NCBI GenBank assembly: GCA_004020545.1
Contig: SAQE01000006.1
Span: 113,941-177,940 of the forward strand
Direction of reading: 5' to 3'
DNA: 64,000 bases
Origin: Mesorhizobium sp.
GTDB taxonomy: Bacteria > Pseudomonadota > Alphaproteobacteria > Rhizobiales > Rhizobiaceae
Shown: positions 9,125-19,034 of the stretch, piece after piece
Layout of the letters: each line of letters opens with the position of its first letter
Position numbering within the stretch: position 1 is the first letter of the stretch
Program-made: the position numbers and the translations under genes
Notes under the pieces: model-generated
The model's input: the letters and a program-made list of their open reading frames with translations, nothing else
What the model was told of the DNA's origin: nothing
The model's database searches: none

Positions 9125-9161
9125 TTGTGCAATGCACCTCAATATATTGTGCATTGCACAA
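9125..9161. promoter_or_regulatory. Perfect 13-bp inverted repeat upstream of phasin gene, probable PhaR-type operator
   Basis: Arms TTGTGCAATGCAC (9125-9137) and GTGCATTGCACAA (9149-9161) are exact reverse complements with an 11-base AT-rich spacer. Each arm also contains a TGC-N3-GCA half-palindrome. PHB regulators of the PhaR type bind TGC/GCA-rich sites ahead of phasin genes in alphaproteobacteria. The position 46 bases upstream of the phasin start supports that role; the binding protein is inferred. Confidence 0.6.
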
Positions 9162-9367
9162 AAGTCAAGATTCCCTTGAACCGCAAGGGGCCTGAAGCGC
9201 AGCAGCCGCTAAAATTCGAATAAACAGAGGCTCAAATCGCCAGAAAATGGTGAACGCGGCGGTTACCATAAACGGATTGGTAACGCTGACCGCGATAGCT
9301 TGGCTGGAAGCGAGGAAGGCACTCCCTTTGCCGCCTCCGGGGCAACGAAAATTCAGGGTAAGCAGCG

Positions 9368-10822
9368 GTGCGTCAGGCATTGTCGGGGTTCGTCTCCAAA
9401 TCTTCATTCTCCATCAAGGCAGTCATGATCGCCGCGCTCGCGGTGACGATCGTCGCCGCCGATGCCGCATCGGCTCTTGCCGCCAAGTCCGCGGCCATCG
9501 TCGTCGATGCCAAGACCGGCAAGGTGCTCTATTCGGCCGACGCCAACGGCCGGCGCTATCCGGCTTCGCTCACCAAGATGATGACGCTCTACCTCACCTT
9601 CGAGGCGCTGGCGAAGGGCAGGATCAGCAAGAACACGCCGGTGCCGTACTCGGCGCATGCCGCGTCCGAGCCGCCGACCAAGCTCGGCGTGCGCGCCGGC
9701 GGCTCGGTTCCGGTCGAGACGGCGATCCTCTCGATGGTAACCAAGTCGGCCAATGACTCGGCGACCGCGCTGGGCGAACTGTTGGGCGGAAGCGAAGACA
9801 ATTTCGCCCGCATGATGACCGCCAAGGCACGCCAGCTCGGCATGGACGGCACCGTATTCCGCAACGCCAACGGCCTGCCCGATCCCGGTCAGTTCACCAC
9901 GGCGCATGACATGGCGATGCTGGGCATCGCGCTCCGCGAGCACTTCCCGCAGTATTATGGCTATTTCTCGCAGCGCTCGTTCCTTTACGGCCGCCAGCGC
10001 ATCAACGGCCACAACCGCCTGCTCGGCCGCATCAAGGGCGTAGACGGGATCAAGACCGGCTACACGCGCGCTTCCGGCTACAACCTGGTTTCCTCCGTCG
10101 CCGACGGCGATCGCCGCCTCGTCGCCGTGGTGATGGGTGGCGCTTCTGGCCGTAGCCGCGACAACCAGATGGCCTCGCTGATCAACACCTATCTGCCGCG
10201 CACCTCAACCCGCGGCGGCGGCAATCTGATCGCCAAGGCGGCTGGCGACAATCCGATCAAGGCTTTGGCCAAGGTCTTCCTGCCGAAGCATGACGCGCCG
10301 ACCCCGGATGAAAAGCCGGCTGTCGAAGACACCGAAGTCGCGTCGGCCGACGACAATGCGCCGGCCGCCGAGGAAACCAGGCCGGTGATCCAGGTCAGGA
10401 AGGTGAAGACGGTTGCCGTGGCAGCCATGGCTCCGGCACCCGCGCCCCAGGAAACCGAATCGCAGACCGAAACCCCATCACAGACCGAAAGCACATCGCA
10501 GACCGTCGCCGCCTACGCCGAACCGGCGCCTGCGGCCGCGCCGGCCGTCGATCCGGTCAAGACTTCGTCCGTGCCGTCGGGATGGGTGGTGCAGGTCGCC
10601 TCCTCGCCGACGCAATCGGGGGCTCAGGCCCTGCTGAACAAGACAAGCAAGCAGGCGCCGAAGGTCCTGGCGGATGCCTCGGGCTTCACGGTCGCGTTCG
10701 ACAAGGATGGCGTCACCTACTACCGCGCCCGTTTCGGCGGGTTCGGCTCGAAGGACGCAGCCTGGAAGGCCTGCGATGCCCTGAAGCGAAAGAAGATCTC
10801 GTGCTACGCCGTCCAGCAATAG
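9368..10822 (+). CDS. D-alanyl-D-alanine carboxypeptidase (PBP5/6-like) with SPOR domain
   Basis: A 484-residue secreted penicillin-binding protein. Domain order: signal segment (about residues 14-39), peptidase S11 transpeptidase-like domain with S67-x-x-K70, S127-A-N129 and K229-T-G231, a Pro/Thr/Glu-rich linker (about 300-410), then a C-terminal SPOR domain (about 413-484) that binds denuded septal peptidoglycan. The enzyme trims the terminal D-Ala from pentapeptides in the periplasm, and SPOR suggests septal targeting. The start is GTG at 9368; an ATG at 9425 would shorten the signal region. The linker holds a repeated (S/T)QTE motif. Confidence 0.92.
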   Translation: MRQALSGFVSKSSFSIKAVMIAALAVTIVAADAASALAAKSAAIVVDAKTGKVLYSADANGRRYPASLTKMMTLYLTFEALAKGRISKNTPVPYSAHAASEPPTKLGVRAGGSVPVETAILSMVTKSANDSATALGELLGGSEDNFARMMTAKARQLGMDGTVFRNANGLPDPGQFTTAHDMAMLGIALREHFPQYYGYFSQRSFLYGRQRINGHNRLLGRIKGVDGIKTGYTRASGYNLVSSVADGDRRLVAVVMGGASGRSRDNQMASLINTYLPRTSTRGGGNLIAKAAGDNPIKALAKVFLPKHDAPTPDEKPAVEDTEVASADDNAPAAEETRPVIQVRKVKTVAVAAMAPAPAPQETESQTETPSQTESTSQTVAAYAEPAPAAAPAVDPVKTSSVPSGWVVQVASSPTQSGAQALLNKTSKQAPKVLADASGFTVAFDKDGVTYYRARFGGFGSKDAAWKACDALKRKKISCYAVQQ

Positions 10823-10863
10823 GCGGCTTTTGAAACTCCGGGAAAGTTCAGCGTCGAAGGAGA

Positions 10864-11562
10864 CTAGTCGTGATTGGAGAGCAAGACGTCCTTGGCTTCA
10901 TTGATTCGCGCCGCCAGGACAGACGTGCCGCCGACATCGGCGTTCAGGCGCTGCATCAGGCGGCGGTGCGCCTTGCGGATATCCGCCGCGGCAGCCCCCG
11001 CTTCAAGACCAAGGATCTTGTAGGCCTCCTCCTTAGTCATGGCGCCCGCACCTGGCGCAATACGCAGCCCTTCGCCACTGTCCGGCTGCGCGTCCTTGCG
11101 CCAAATGGGAAAACGGCCGTCAAGATACGTCTCTAAGAGCTGGCGGCTCTCCGGATCGGGTCGCAGTTCCGCGTGGAGTTGCTGCAGGTCCGCGATCCCC
11201 ATCGCGCCCAGCATTTTGCCCTCATAATGGCCGGCCAGGACGAGACCCTCCAGTTTGCCGCTGTCGTGGTCGAGGTCCATTTCGAGAGCCGCGGTGCGCA
11301 CGGTCGAGCGTTTTGCCGCGGCAGGCTTCGGCGGTGGCCGTCTCGCTCGCAGCCATGCATACCAGCCGGCCGCCGCAACCATGAGCAGGCCGCCGATGCT
11401 GCTGCGGCCGACGACGAGCATCGTCGCGCCGAACACGCCCAACAGCGCGGGTCCAAGTGTTCTAAGACTGTCCGCCATCCTGGCGGCATCGGCGCGCACG
11501 AAGATTGTCGCGACGCCGAAAAGCACCAGAAGCAAAGCCGCCAATGCGATGATCACGCCCAT
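10864..11562 (-). CDS. Membrane-anchored J-domain-like protein lacking HPD
   Basis: A 232-residue protein with an N-terminal membrane segment (residues 3-22), a second hydrophobic stretch (36-70), a cytosolic linker and a C-terminal J-like domain (about 178-232) of the Pam18/Tim14 type. EEAYKILGLE, AHRRLMQRL, GGTS and AARINEAKDVLL are all in register. The residues where HPD should lie are N207-A208-D209, so stimulation of DnaK ATPase is doubtful; Pam16-like regulators show the same loss. The ATG at 11562 begins the membrane segment; an upstream GTG at 11637 would place 25 polar residues before it. The role is unknown. Confidence 0.75.
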   Translation of the reverse strand: MGVIIALAALLLVLFGVATIFVRADAARMADSLRTLGPALLGVFGATMLVVGRSSIGGLLMVAAAGWYAWLRARRPPPKPAAAKRSTVRTAALEMDLDHDSGKLEGLVLAGHYEGKMLGAMGIADLQQLHAELRPDPESRQLLETYLDGRFPIWRKDAQPDSGEGLRIAPGAGAMTKEEAYKILGLEAGAAAADIRKAHRRLMQRLNADVGGTSVLAARINEAKDVLLSNHD

Positions 11563-11686
11563 CGGTTTGCACCGCCACGCAGATGATTGTGCATGGAAAT
11601 CAAGATGTGGCGCAGGTGCCGCTCTTGCAAGTCCCACACCGATCCAGCCGAAGGGCCAGCGACGGAAACGTCTGGTTTAACTTGGA

Positions 11687-12124
11687 TTAAAGCAGCCCCA
11701 GTTCGGCGAGTTCCAGCCGCAATTTCGGCGGCATCTCGGCCAATGCAGCCTTGCCCTTGCCGAGATCGACCGGGGCATCGGAAGGTTTGAGATAGCGCCA
11801 GCCCTGGAAGGCGCGGCGCGGCTGCCAATCGGTGCGCACAACTTCGGGGTCGAGCACCAGATGGCAGCGGCCTATGCCTTCATCGTCGACGAAGGGCCGG
11901 ATTTCGGTGATCAGCTGGCGGCACTGCACATTGCCCTTGATCACCCAATAGAGCGAGCCGCCATTGGTGATCTCGTTGCTGCGCGTCGGCACCATGCGGG
12001 TGGTGTGCCAGTGCTCGGCCGGCTCGCCGGCGCGACGCCGCTCGTCGAGACGAAAGGCAATCCACTCTTCCAGATCCTCGATGCTGTCGCAGCCGACGCA
12101 GAGCTTGATGAGATTGAGAGACAT
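11687..12124 (-). CDS. DUF1489 family protein
   Basis: A 145-residue protein starting MSLNLIKLCVGCDSIEDLEEW, the recognisable N-terminus of the DUF1489 family found across alphaproteobacteria. The centre has TRMVPTR and the segment YWVIKGNVQCRQ, followed by LVLDPEVVRT. No function is established. The preferred start at 12124 is the methionine conserved in the family; a start at 12142 would add six residues. It lies downstream of sdaA on the same strand with 72 bases between. Confidence 0.85.
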   Translation of the reverse strand: MSLNLIKLCVGCDSIEDLEEWIAFRLDERRRAGEPAEHWHTTRMVPTRSNEITNGGSLYWVIKGNVQCRQLITEIRPFVDDEGIGRCHLVLDPEVVRTDWQPRRAFQGWRYLKPSDAPVDLGKGKAALAEMPPKLRLELAELGLL

Positions 12125-12196
12125 GACCCAAGATGTAGCCACGAAGGCTAAAGCGTCAACGCCCGGAGTGGCTTCTCCACAAGGCCAGTCGGCTCC

Positions 12197-13600
12197 TCAG
12201 CATTCGACCACATTGACAGCCAGCCCGCCGAGGCTGGTCTCCTTGTACTTCTCGTTCATGTCGAGGCCGGTCTGGCGCATGGTCTCGATCGCCGCGTCGA
12301 GCGGGACGAAATGCGTGCCGTCGCCCTTGATGGCGAGCGAAGCGGCGGTGACCGCCTTGACCGCGCCCAGCGCATTGCGCTCGATGCATGGCACCTGCAC
12401 CAGTCCGCCGACGGGATCGCAGGTCATGCCGAGATGATGCTCGAGCGCGATCTCGGCGGCGTTCTCGACCTGCTCCGGCGTGCCGCCCATGACGGCGCAA
12501 AGGCCCGCAGCGGCCATCGCCGAGGCCGAACCCACCTCACCCTGGCAGCCGACCTCGGCGCCGGAGATCGAGGCGTTGGACTTGATGATGCCGCCGACGG
12601 CGGCCGCGGTGAGCAGGAAGTCGCGAATGCTCGGCTGATCGGCTTCGGGATGGAAATGCAGCCAGTAGCGCAGCACCGCAGGCAGAGTGCCGGCGGCGCC
12701 ATTGGTCGGCGCGGTTACTACCCGTCCGCCGGCGGCGTTCTCCTCGTTGACCGCCATGGCATAGATCGACAGCCAGTCATTGGCGAGCAGGGGATTGGGC
12801 CGGTTCTGCTGCCACTGTTCCTGCAGCTTGTCATGCAACTGGCGCGCGCGGCGGCGCACCTTCAGCCCGCCCGGCATGATGCCGTCCTGCGACAGGCCGC
12901 GGTCGATGCAGCCCTTCATGGCGCTCCAGATCGCGTCGAGGCCGGTGTCGAGCTCCTCGCGCGACATGTGCTTCTCCTCGTTGGCGCGCTTCATCTCGGC
13001 GATGGAAAGCTCGCTCTTGGCCGCCATCGCCAGCATCTCGGCGGCGTTCTTGAACGGATAAGGCACTTTCTTGCCCTCGGTCGTCACCGAGCCCTTGGCC
13101 TTCATGCGCTGCAATTCTTCCTCGGAAACGACGAAGCCGCCGCCGATCGAATAATAGATGCGCTTGAGCAGCAGCCGGTCGGACGCGTCATAGGCGTAGA
13201 AGGCCATGCCGTTGGCGTGGCCGGTCAGCGGCGTCTTGCGGTCGAGCACAAGGTCCCTGGCGGGGTCGAATCGATAGGTCGGATGTCCAGGCGGCGAAAT
13301 CCGCTTCTCCGCGCCGATGCGGGTGACGATGCCGTCCGCTTCGTCCGGATCGACCGTCTGCGGCGTCTCGCCGGCCAGGCCGAGGATGACGGCGCGGTCC
13401 GAGCCATGGCCGATGCCGGTGTAGGCAAGAGAGCCATGCAGGCTGGCGCCGATGCGATCGACCTTGACGCCGGCCGGGCGCGGCCAGTCGTCGGCGAGGA
13501 TTTCGTCGAGGAAGCGGCGCGCAGCCGTCATCGGCCCCATCGTATGCGAGCTCGATGGGCCGATGCCGATCTTGAACAGGTCGAAAACCGAAAGGAACAC
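12197..13600 (-). CDS. sdaA: L-serine ammonia-lyase (iron-sulfur type)
   Basis: A 467-residue single-chain L-serine dehydratase that converts serine to pyruvate and ammonia using a [4Fe-4S] cluster. The beta-domain begins [20 protein letters not shown], the family signature, and the alpha-domain carries [23 protein letters not shown] and a C-terminal Cys, which include the cluster ligands. The GTG start at 13600 is chosen because AGGAGG lies 9 bases upstream and it gives the family's usual N-terminus; the frame runs open to 13627. It is divergent from the DUF599 gene. Confidence 0.95.
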   Translation of the reverse strand: MFLSVFDLFKIGIGPSSSHTMGPMTAARRFLDEILADDWPRPAGVKVDRIGASLHGSLAYTGIGHGSDRAVILGLAGETPQTVDPDEADGIVTRIGAEKRISPPGHPTYRFDPARDLVLDRKTPLTGHANGMAFYAYDASDRLLLKRIYYSIGGGFVVSEEELQRMKAKGSVTTEGKKVPYPFKNAAEMLAMAAKSELSIAEMKRANEEKHMSREELDTGLDAIWSAMKGCIDRGLSQDGIMPGGLKVRRRARQLHDKLQEQWQQNRPNPLLANDWLSIYAMAVNEENAAGGRVVTAPTNGAAGTLPAVLRYWLHFHPEADQPSIRDFLLTAAAVGGIIKSNASISGAEVGCQGEVGSASAMAAAGLCAVMGGTPEQVENAAEIALEHHLGMTCDPVGGLVQVPCIERNALGAVKAVTAASLAIKGDGTHFVPLDAAIETMRQTGLDMNEKYKETSLGGLAVNVVEC

Positions 13601-13776
13601 GCGCCGTTGCCTCCTGAGGCCGTCCAAAATTCACATATAGGAATTCGCATGATGTTTTCCGCTGTTTTGCGTGCCGCGGCGCGGCATCTGCCGACCTTGT
13701 TTGCTCCGGCAGCGACATCCTCAGATGCTTGCTTGCGCCCGTCGAAGCGCCCACCAGGCCTATGGTAGAAGAATGC

Positions 13777-14496
13777 ATGGGCGATTCCATCCATCTTTCG
13801 GCGGCCGATCTGGCGGCACTGGCTTTCTTCCTGGTCGTCTGGGTGCTGCACACGCTGGCCTCGGACGGCAAGCTCGTCAGCCGCGTGTCGCTGACGACGG
13901 CGATGAACGCCCAGCGCGAAGCCTGGATGCGCAACATGGCTGAGCGCGAGGTGCGCATCGTCGACACCGCCATCATGAACGGGCTGCAGCAAGGCACCGC
14001 CTTTTTCGCCTCGAGCTCGCTGATCGCGCTCGGCGGCTGCTTCGCCCTGCTCGGCGCATCCGACCGGGTGCTCCAGGTGCTGGCCGAGCTGCCGTTCGGC
14101 GCGGCCTCGTCACACGAAACCTTCCAGACCAAGGTGTTCGGGCTGGTGCTGATCCTCGCCTTCGCTTTCTTCAAGTTCGGCTGGGCTTACCGGCTCTTCA
14201 ACTATTGCTCGATCCTTATCGGCGCGGTGCCGATCCCGCATGGCGAGGCCTCGCGCAACCCCCTGAGCGAAACGGCTGTGTGGCGGGCGACGCGCATGAA
14301 CGTGCTCGCCGGCAAGCATTTCAACTCCGGCCTGCGCGCCGTGTTCTTCTCGATCGGCTATCTCGGCTGGTTCGTCGACCCGGTCGTCTTCGTGCTCTCG
14401 ACGCTGGTGCTTCTGGCGGTCCTGGTGCGCCGGCAGTTCTTCTCGGCCGCGCGCCAGGCAGTGCTCGGTCAGCCGCCCGGCCCGGGAAAAGGCTGA
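13777..14496 (+). CDS. DUF599 membrane protein
   Basis: A 239-residue integral membrane protein with about four transmembrane segments (near residues 8-28, 68-90, 120-140 and 195-220). It carries DUF599 family features: an early TM, MRNMAEREVRIVDTAIMNGL, and FKFGWAYRLFNYCSILIGA. Function is unknown. The start at 13777 follows AGAAG with about 6 bases spacing; in-frame ATGs at 13729 and 13762 are possible. Its 3' end overlaps the convergent YdcF gene by 28 bases. Confidence 0.85.
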   Translation: MGDSIHLSAADLAALAFFLVVWVLHTLASDGKLVSRVSLTTAMNAQREAWMRNMAEREVRIVDTAIMNGLQQGTAFFASSSLIALGGCFALLGASDRVLQVLAELPFGAASSHETFQTKVFGLVLILAFAFFKFGWAYRLFNYCSILIGAVPIPHGEASRNPLSETAVWRATRMNVLAGKHFNSGLRAVFFSIGYLGWFVDPVVFVLSTLVLLAVLVRRQFFSAARQAVLGQPPGPGKG

Positions 14497-15263
14497 TCAA
14501 TGCGGCCGGCGAGCCAGTAGGCGATGAGCCCGATCCATTCACGAACCGCTTTCGTGGTGATTTCCAGATTGTCGCCGGGACTTGTGCGGTAGAGGCGTTC
14601 TTTGCCCGTGGTCCAATAGTCGACAGGCCAGGGAACGGTAGGAAAGCCGGCCTTGTCGAACAGCGCCTTGGCGCGCGGCATGTGAAAAGCCGACGTGACG
14701 AGCAGCCAGGTCTCGCCCGGTTTCGGCATCACCAGCCTCTTGGTGAAGACGGCATTCTCGTAAGTGGTGCGTGATTTGTTCTCCAGGATCAGGCGGTCTG
14801 CGCCTACCCCGAGCGCTGTGAGCAGGCGCGGAGCGGCGTCCGCATCGCCCTCGCCTTCGCCGATCATTTCGAGCGGACCGCCGGTGACGACGACTTTTGC
14901 CGTCGGGAACCGCCGAGCCAGCACCGCCGCCTCGACGAGGCGGTCTCCGCTGGCATTCAATTCATAGCCGCCCCGCACGATATTGACCGCACCGTCCATG
15001 GCGCCTCCTAGCACGACGATACCGTCAACCTTTGCCGGAAGCGGAGGTCTTGGGAAGCGCTCTTCCAGGGGATTGAGCATCATCACGCCAATCGACGACC
15101 ATGTCGAAAGCGCAAGGATGACAAAGGCAAGAACGCTGCCTGAGGCTGCCAATCGCCGCCGGCCGAACATGCCGGCAACCAAGCCTGCCAGCAGCAGGAA
15201 GATCGCCAGGTTGAGCGGCCTGGCGACAAACCAAAAGAGCTTCGAGAGGAAGAAGAACATCAC
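14469..15263 (-). CDS. YdcF/ElyC-type DUF218 membrane protein
   Basis: A 264-residue protein with two N-terminal transmembrane helices (about residues 4-25 and 37-58) and an extracytoplasmic DUF218 domain. The domain signature VDGIVVLGGAMDG lies near residue 80, with KVVVTGG and LLVTSAFHMPRAKALFDKAG further on. ElyC, a relative, affects envelope and undecaprenyl-phosphate metabolism in E. coli; the role here is inferred only. The gene overlaps the convergent DUF599 gene at its 3' end and lies just upstream of no same-strand partner except gatA, 37 bases away. Confidence 0.82.
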   Translation of the reverse strand: MMFFFLSKLFWFVARPLNLAIFLLLAGLVAGMFGRRRLAASGSVLAFVILALSTWSSIGVMMLNPLEERFPRPPLPAKVDGIVVLGGAMDGAVNIVRGGYELNASGDRLVEAAVLARRFPTAKVVVTGGPLEMIGEGEGDADAAPRLLTALGVGADRLILENKSRTTYENAVFTKRLVMPKPGETWLLVTSAFHMPRAKALFDKAGFPTVPWPVDYWTTGKERLYRTSPGDNLEITTKAVREWIGLIAYWLAGRIDQPFPGPGG

Positions 15264-15300
15264 TCACCCGCTGGGCCGGCATGGACCCCGATGACTGAGC

Positions 15301-16866
15301 CTACCACCACTTCTCCGGCTGGAACCTGCCCGCCGCCTGCTCGATGACATGCGCGGTCTGGAACAGCGTTTCCTCATCGAACGGCCGGCCGATGAGCTGC
15401 AGGCCGAGCGGCAGGCCCTTGCCGTCCAGGCCGGCGGGCACCGAAATGCCCGGCAGGCCGGCCATGTTCACAGTCACCGTGAAGATGTCGTTGAGGTACA
15501 TCTTCACCGGATCGGAAGCCATGTCCTCGTCGGCGATGCCGAAGGCGGCCGACGGTGTCGCCGGCGTCAGGATGACATCGACACCGGCGGCAAAGACGTT
15601 CTCGAAGTCGCGCTTGATCAGCGTGCGCACCTTCTGCGCCTGCAGGTAATAGGCGTCGTAGTAACCGGCCGACAGCACGTAGGTGCCGATCATGATGCGG
15701 CGCTTGACCTCGCGGCCGAAGCCGGCGGCGCGCGACTTCTCGTACATCTCGACAATGTCCTTGCCGGGCACGCGCAACCCGTAGCGCACGCCGTCATAGC
15801 GGGCGAGGTTGGACGAGGCCTCGGCCGGCGCCACGATGTAATAGGCCGGCAACGCGTATTTGGTGTGCGGCAGCGAGATGTCGACGATCTCGGCGCCGGC
15901 ATCCTTCAGCCAGGCAATGCCTTTCTGCCAGAGCGCCTCGATGTCTTGCGGCATGCCGTCGACGCGGTATTCCTTCGGAATGCCGACCTTCATGCCCTTG
16001 ATCGGCTTGCCGATCACCGCTTCGTAGTCAGGCACCGGCCGGTCGACCGAGGTCGTGTCCTTCGGATCGGAGGAGGCCATCGACTTCAACAGGATGGCGG
16101 CGTCGCGCACGTCGCGCGCGATCGGACCCGCCTGGTCGAGCGAGGAGGCGAAGGCGACCACGCCCCAGCGCGAGCAGCGGCCATAGGTCGGCTTGATGCC
16201 GACCGTGCCGGTGAAGGCGGCGGGCTGGCGGATCGAGCCGCCGGTGTCCGTCGCGGTGGCGCCGGCGCAGAGGAAGGCCGCGACGGCCGAGGCCGATCCG
16301 CCGGACGAGCCGCCCGGCACCAGTTGGGCATTATCCAGGGTCCGCGCGGTTTTGGCGCCGCCGGCCGAGACGAAGCCGCCGTCACCCTGATGCGTCGTCG
16401 GCATCACCACCGTGTCGAGGCGCGAGCGCCGCCACGGGTTGATGACCGGACCGTAATAGGAGGTCTCGTTGGATGAGCCCATGGCGAACTCGTCCATGTT
16501 GAGCTTACCGAGCATGACGGCGCCGTCGGCCCAGAGATTGCTGGTCACGGTCGATTCGTAGCGTGGCTTGAAGCCGTCCAGCACATGGCTGCAGGCCTGG
16601 GTGTGGACGCCTTCGGTGGCGAACAGATCCTTGACGCCGAGCGGAATGCCTTCCAGCGCCCCGCCCTCGCCTTTCGCGAGCTTGGCATCGGAGCCCTTGG
16701 CCATGTCGCGCGCCTTGTCGCCGGTGACGGCAATATAGGCATTGAGCACCGGATTGGCGCGCTCGATCGCCGAGAGATAGGCTTCCGTGATCTCGGCAGC
16801 CGAGATCTCCTTGCCGCGCAGCTTGGCGCGGGCCTCGGAAATGGTGAGATGTGTGAGGTCGCTCAT
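15301..16866 (-). CDS. gatA: Asp-tRNA(Asn)/Glu-tRNA(Gln) amidotransferase subunit A
   Basis: A 521-residue amidase-signature enzyme that supplies ammonia for converting Glu-tRNA(Gln) or Asp-tRNA(Asn) within GatCAB. The catalytic Lys sits in LGVKDLFA, and the cis-Ser and nucleophile Ser lie in [12 protein letters not shown] and [10 protein letters not shown]. The start at 16866 ([16 protein letters not shown]) overlaps the stop of the preceding GNAT gene by one base (TGATG), a sign of translational coupling. A longer frame to 16932 is an extension into the GNAT gene. gatB is not in the window. Confidence 0.97.
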   Translation of the reverse strand: MSDLTHLTISEARAKLRGKEISAAEITEAYLSAIERANPVLNAYIAVTGDKARDMAKGSDAKLAKGEGGALEGIPLGVKDLFATEGVHTQACSHVLDGFKPRYESTVTSNLWADGAVMLGKLNMDEFAMGSSNETSYYGPVINPWRRSRLDTVVMPTTHQGDGGFVSAGGAKTARTLDNAQLVPGGSSGGSASAVAAFLCAGATATDTGGSIRQPAAFTGTVGIKPTYGRCSRWGVVAFASSLDQAGPIARDVRDAAILLKSMASSDPKDTTSVDRPVPDYEAVIGKPIKGMKVGIPKEYRVDGMPQDIEALWQKGIAWLKDAGAEIVDISLPHTKYALPAYYIVAPAEASSNLARYDGVRYGLRVPGKDIVEMYEKSRAAGFGREVKRRIMIGTYVLSAGYYDAYYLQAQKVRTLIKRDFENVFAAGVDVILTPATPSAAFGIADEDMASDPVKMYLNDIFTVTVNMAGLPGISVPAGLDGKGLPLGLQLIGRPFDEETLFQTAHVIEQAAGRFQPEKWW

Positions 16867-17324
16867 CAGGCAAGGCTCTTTTCGTAAAACACCGACCACT
16901 CGGAGTCGGGATAATCCAGCACCGGGCCGCAACGCGAAAAACCGGCGCGCTCATAGACGGTCCAGGCGGCGGGATGGCGGTCGCCGGTCTCCAGAACCAG
17001 GCGCTTCAGCCCTTCCTGCCGCGCCAGCGCCTCGACCCGAGCGACGATCTCAGCGCCGATCTTGCGGCCGCGATGCGAGGGCCTCGTATACATGCGCTTG
17101 ACCTCGCCGGTCGCCTCGCCGTGGCGCTTCAGCGCGCCGCAGCCGACGGCAAGACCACCGTCGCGGGCGATGAACACGGTCGTGTCATGGCCAGCCATCT
17201 GCTCGACGGTCAGGTGGTAGCAATGTTCCGGCGGCGTCAGTTCGAGCAGCGCCGCGTTGAGCTCCGCGACCAGCGCGCGCACGTCGTCCTGCAAGGGCGT
17301 CTCGACGGCGATCTCGACAGCCAT
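16866..17324 (-). CDS. GNAT family N-acetyltransferase inside the gatCA operon
   Basis: A 152-residue acetyltransferase. The acetyl-CoA binding motif A is visible as [27 protein letters not shown] (about residues 90-118; R/Q-x-x-G-x-G/A class), followed by [21 protein letters not shown]. The substrate is unknown. It lies between gatC (6-base gap) and gatA (1-base overlap), so it is made from the same message. No direct role in tRNA amidation is known for this family; the placement is noted as unusual. Confidence 0.85.
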   Translation of the reverse strand: MAVEIAVETPLQDDVRALVAELNAALLELTPPEHCYHLTVEQMAGHDTTVFIARDGGLAVGCGALKRHGEATGEVKRMYTRPSHRGRKIGAEIVARVEALARQEGLKRLVLETGDRHPAAWTVYERAGFSRCGPVLDYPDSEWSVFYEKSLA

Positions 17325-17330
17325 CGTGCC

Positions 17331-17618
17331 CTACTCCACGACCTTCGGAACGAGGAAGAAATTCTCGTCCGTAGCCGGCGCGTTGGCGACGATGTCGGCC
17401 GCCTTGCTGCCGTCGGTGACGACGTCCTGGCGCTTCTTCATCTCCATCGGCGTAACCGAGGTCATCGGCTCGACGCCGGACACATCGACCTCGTTCAGTT
17501 GCTCGACGAAGCCGAGGATAGCGTTCAGTTCGCCGGTCATGCGTTCGGCATCCTCCTCGCTCACCGCAATACGGGCAAGGTGCGCGACGCGCTTCACGGT
17601 CTGAAGATCAACGGACAT
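17331..17618 (-). CDS. gatC: Asp-tRNA(Asn)/Glu-tRNA(Gln) amidotransferase subunit C
   Basis: A 95-residue GatC, the small clamp subunit that stabilises GatA-GatB. Seen here: [20 protein letters not shown] at the N-terminus, [19 protein letters not shown] in the middle and a C-terminal [11 protein letters not shown], all family hallmarks. It is the first gene of gatC-GNAT-gatA on the minus strand. Confidence 0.96.
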   Translation of the reverse strand: MSVDLQTVKRVAHLARIAVSEEDAERMTGELNAILGFVEQLNEVDVSGVEPMTSVTPMEMKKRQDVVTDGSKAADIVANAPATDENFFLVPKVVE

Positions 17619-17736
17619 GTTTTGTTGCCTCGGGAAAACCAGTGCGGGCTATAGCGGCGCGGCGCTTGCGGCGCAACATCGATGATGTTGAACCGGGTGG
17701 ACTGCGGACCGCTCCGGCGCCTGGAAGAAGGCCGGT

Positions 17737-18444
17737 TCAGATCGCGATCGGCTTGCCGATCTCCGGCAGCGCCACCTTGACGCCGGAGCCTTCCATGCCG
17801 GCCACGAACTTGTCGGCGGTCTGGTCGATGATCGGGAAGGTGCCGAAATGGCAGGGAATGACCGTGGCGAAGCTGAAAAAGCGACGACAGGCAAGGGCCG
17901 CCACCGCGCCGCCCATGGTGAAGCGGTCGCCGATCGGCACGATCCCGATCTTCGGCTCATGCAATTCGTTGATCAGCCCCATGTCGGAAAAGATGTCGGT
18001 GTCGCCCATGTGATAGAGCGTGCTGTCCTGCGGGAAATGCAGCACCAGCCCGCCTGGATTGCCGAGATAGGTGTTGGTGCCGCCCTGGCCGCCGAACGAG
18101 GAGGAATGCAGCGCCTGGACGAAGGTGACGGTAAAGGGACCGCAATCGACGGTGCCGCCGATATTGCCGGGATTGATCTTCTTGTCGCTGACGCCCTGGC
18201 CGACGAGATACATGCACACTTCGAAATTGGCGACCAGCATGGCGCCGCTCTTGTTCAGCACCTCGATCGAACCGCTGACATGGTCATTGTGGCCGTGCGT
18301 CAAGAGAACATGCGTCACCCCTTCCGCCGGGCCTTCCCAGCCGCCCGTCCAGGACGGATTGCCGACCAGATACGGATCGATGAGGATGTTGGCGTCCTTT
18401 GTCTCGATGCGGAATGCCGAATGTCCGTACCAGGTCAGTTTCAT
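17737..18444 (-). CDS. Metal-dependent hydrolase, UPF0173 (metallo-beta-lactamase fold)
   Basis: A 235-residue protein with the UPF0173 layout: [14 protein letters not shown] at the start, [10 protein letters not shown], then the metal-binding motif [12 protein letters not shown] (HxHxDH), MGDTDIF carrying a ligand Asp and a late [10 protein letters not shown]. Substrates of the family are not firmly known. The ATG at 18444 follows CGAGGAA with about 8 bases spacing and matches the family N-terminus; the open frame to 18519 is not used. It is divergent from ruvX. Confidence 0.9.
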   Translation of the reverse strand: MKLTWYGHSAFRIETKDANILIDPYLVGNPSWTGGWEGPAEGVTHVLLTHGHNDHVSGSIEVLNKSGAMLVANFEVCMYLVGQGVSDKKINPGNIGGTVDCGPFTVTFVQALHSSSFGGQGGTNTYLGNPGGLVLHFPQDSTLYHMGDTDIFSDMGLINELHEPKIGIVPIGDRFTMGGAVAALACRRFFSFATVIPCHFGTFPIIDQTADKFVAGMEGSGVKVALPEIGKPIAI

Positions 18445-18551
18445 GAATGCGTTCCTCGATTTTCTCGTTATCAAAGGATAGAACGCCGACGGCAAATTGA
18501 AAGTCCCGCGGCCTGTCAAAAAGCCGCGTGGCGAATGACCGGGGGGAGCCG

Positions 18552-19034
18552 TTGAGCATCATCAGCATCGAGGAATTGCCGGCACGGCTCGCGGGCGGCC
18601 GCACACTTGCCGGCCTCGACCTCGGCGACAAGACGATCGGCGTGGCGGTGTCGGACCGCGGCCTGTCCTTTGCCCATCCGCGCCCGGTCATCCTGCGCAA
18701 GAAGTTTTCGCTCGATGCCGCCCAGTTGCTGGCTCAGCTCGAGAAGGACAATGTCGGCGCGATCGTGCTCGGCCTTCCCGTCAACATGGATGGGTCGGAA
18801 GGCCCGCGTGCGCAGAAATCCCGAGCCTTCGCGCGCAACATGGCGACCTTGTCCGACCTGCCTTTCGTACTCTGGGACGAGCGGCTGTCAACGGTCGCCG
18901 CTGAAAGAACGCTGATCGAGATGGATTTCTCGCGCAAGAAGCGCGCCGGCAAGATCGATTCGGCGGCCGCCGCCTTTATTCTGCAGGGAGCGTTGGACCG
19001 GCTTCAGTCGCTCGGCCGATCCGCTCCGGGCTGA
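18552..19034 (+). CDS. ruvX: Putative Holliday junction resolvase RuvX/YqgF
   Basis: A 160-residue RNase H-fold protein. [16 protein letters not shown] carries the first catalytic Asp, [13 protein letters not shown] and [11 protein letters not shown] carry the other active-site acids, and [13 protein letters not shown] is the C-terminal signature. Members act in 16S rRNA 5'-end processing in E. coli and are annotated as junction resolvases. A TTG at 18552 is preferred: GGGGGGAG stands 5 bases upstream and homologues begin (M)[13 protein letters not shown] at 18528 is an alternative. Its 3' end overlaps the convergent DUF6105 gene by 59 bases. Confidence 0.9.
   Translation: MSIISIEELPARLAGGRTLAGLDLGDKTIGVAVSDRGLSFAHPRPVILRKKFSLDAAQLLAQLEKDNVGAIVLGLPVNMDGSEGPRAQKSRAFARNMATLSDLPFVLWDERLSTVAAERTLIEMDFSRKKRAGKIDSAAAAFILQGALDRLQSLGRSAPG

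Noticed and set aside
12311-13768. 485-codon plus-strand open frame over sdaA
   Set aside because: Antisense of the clearly homologous sdaA gene.
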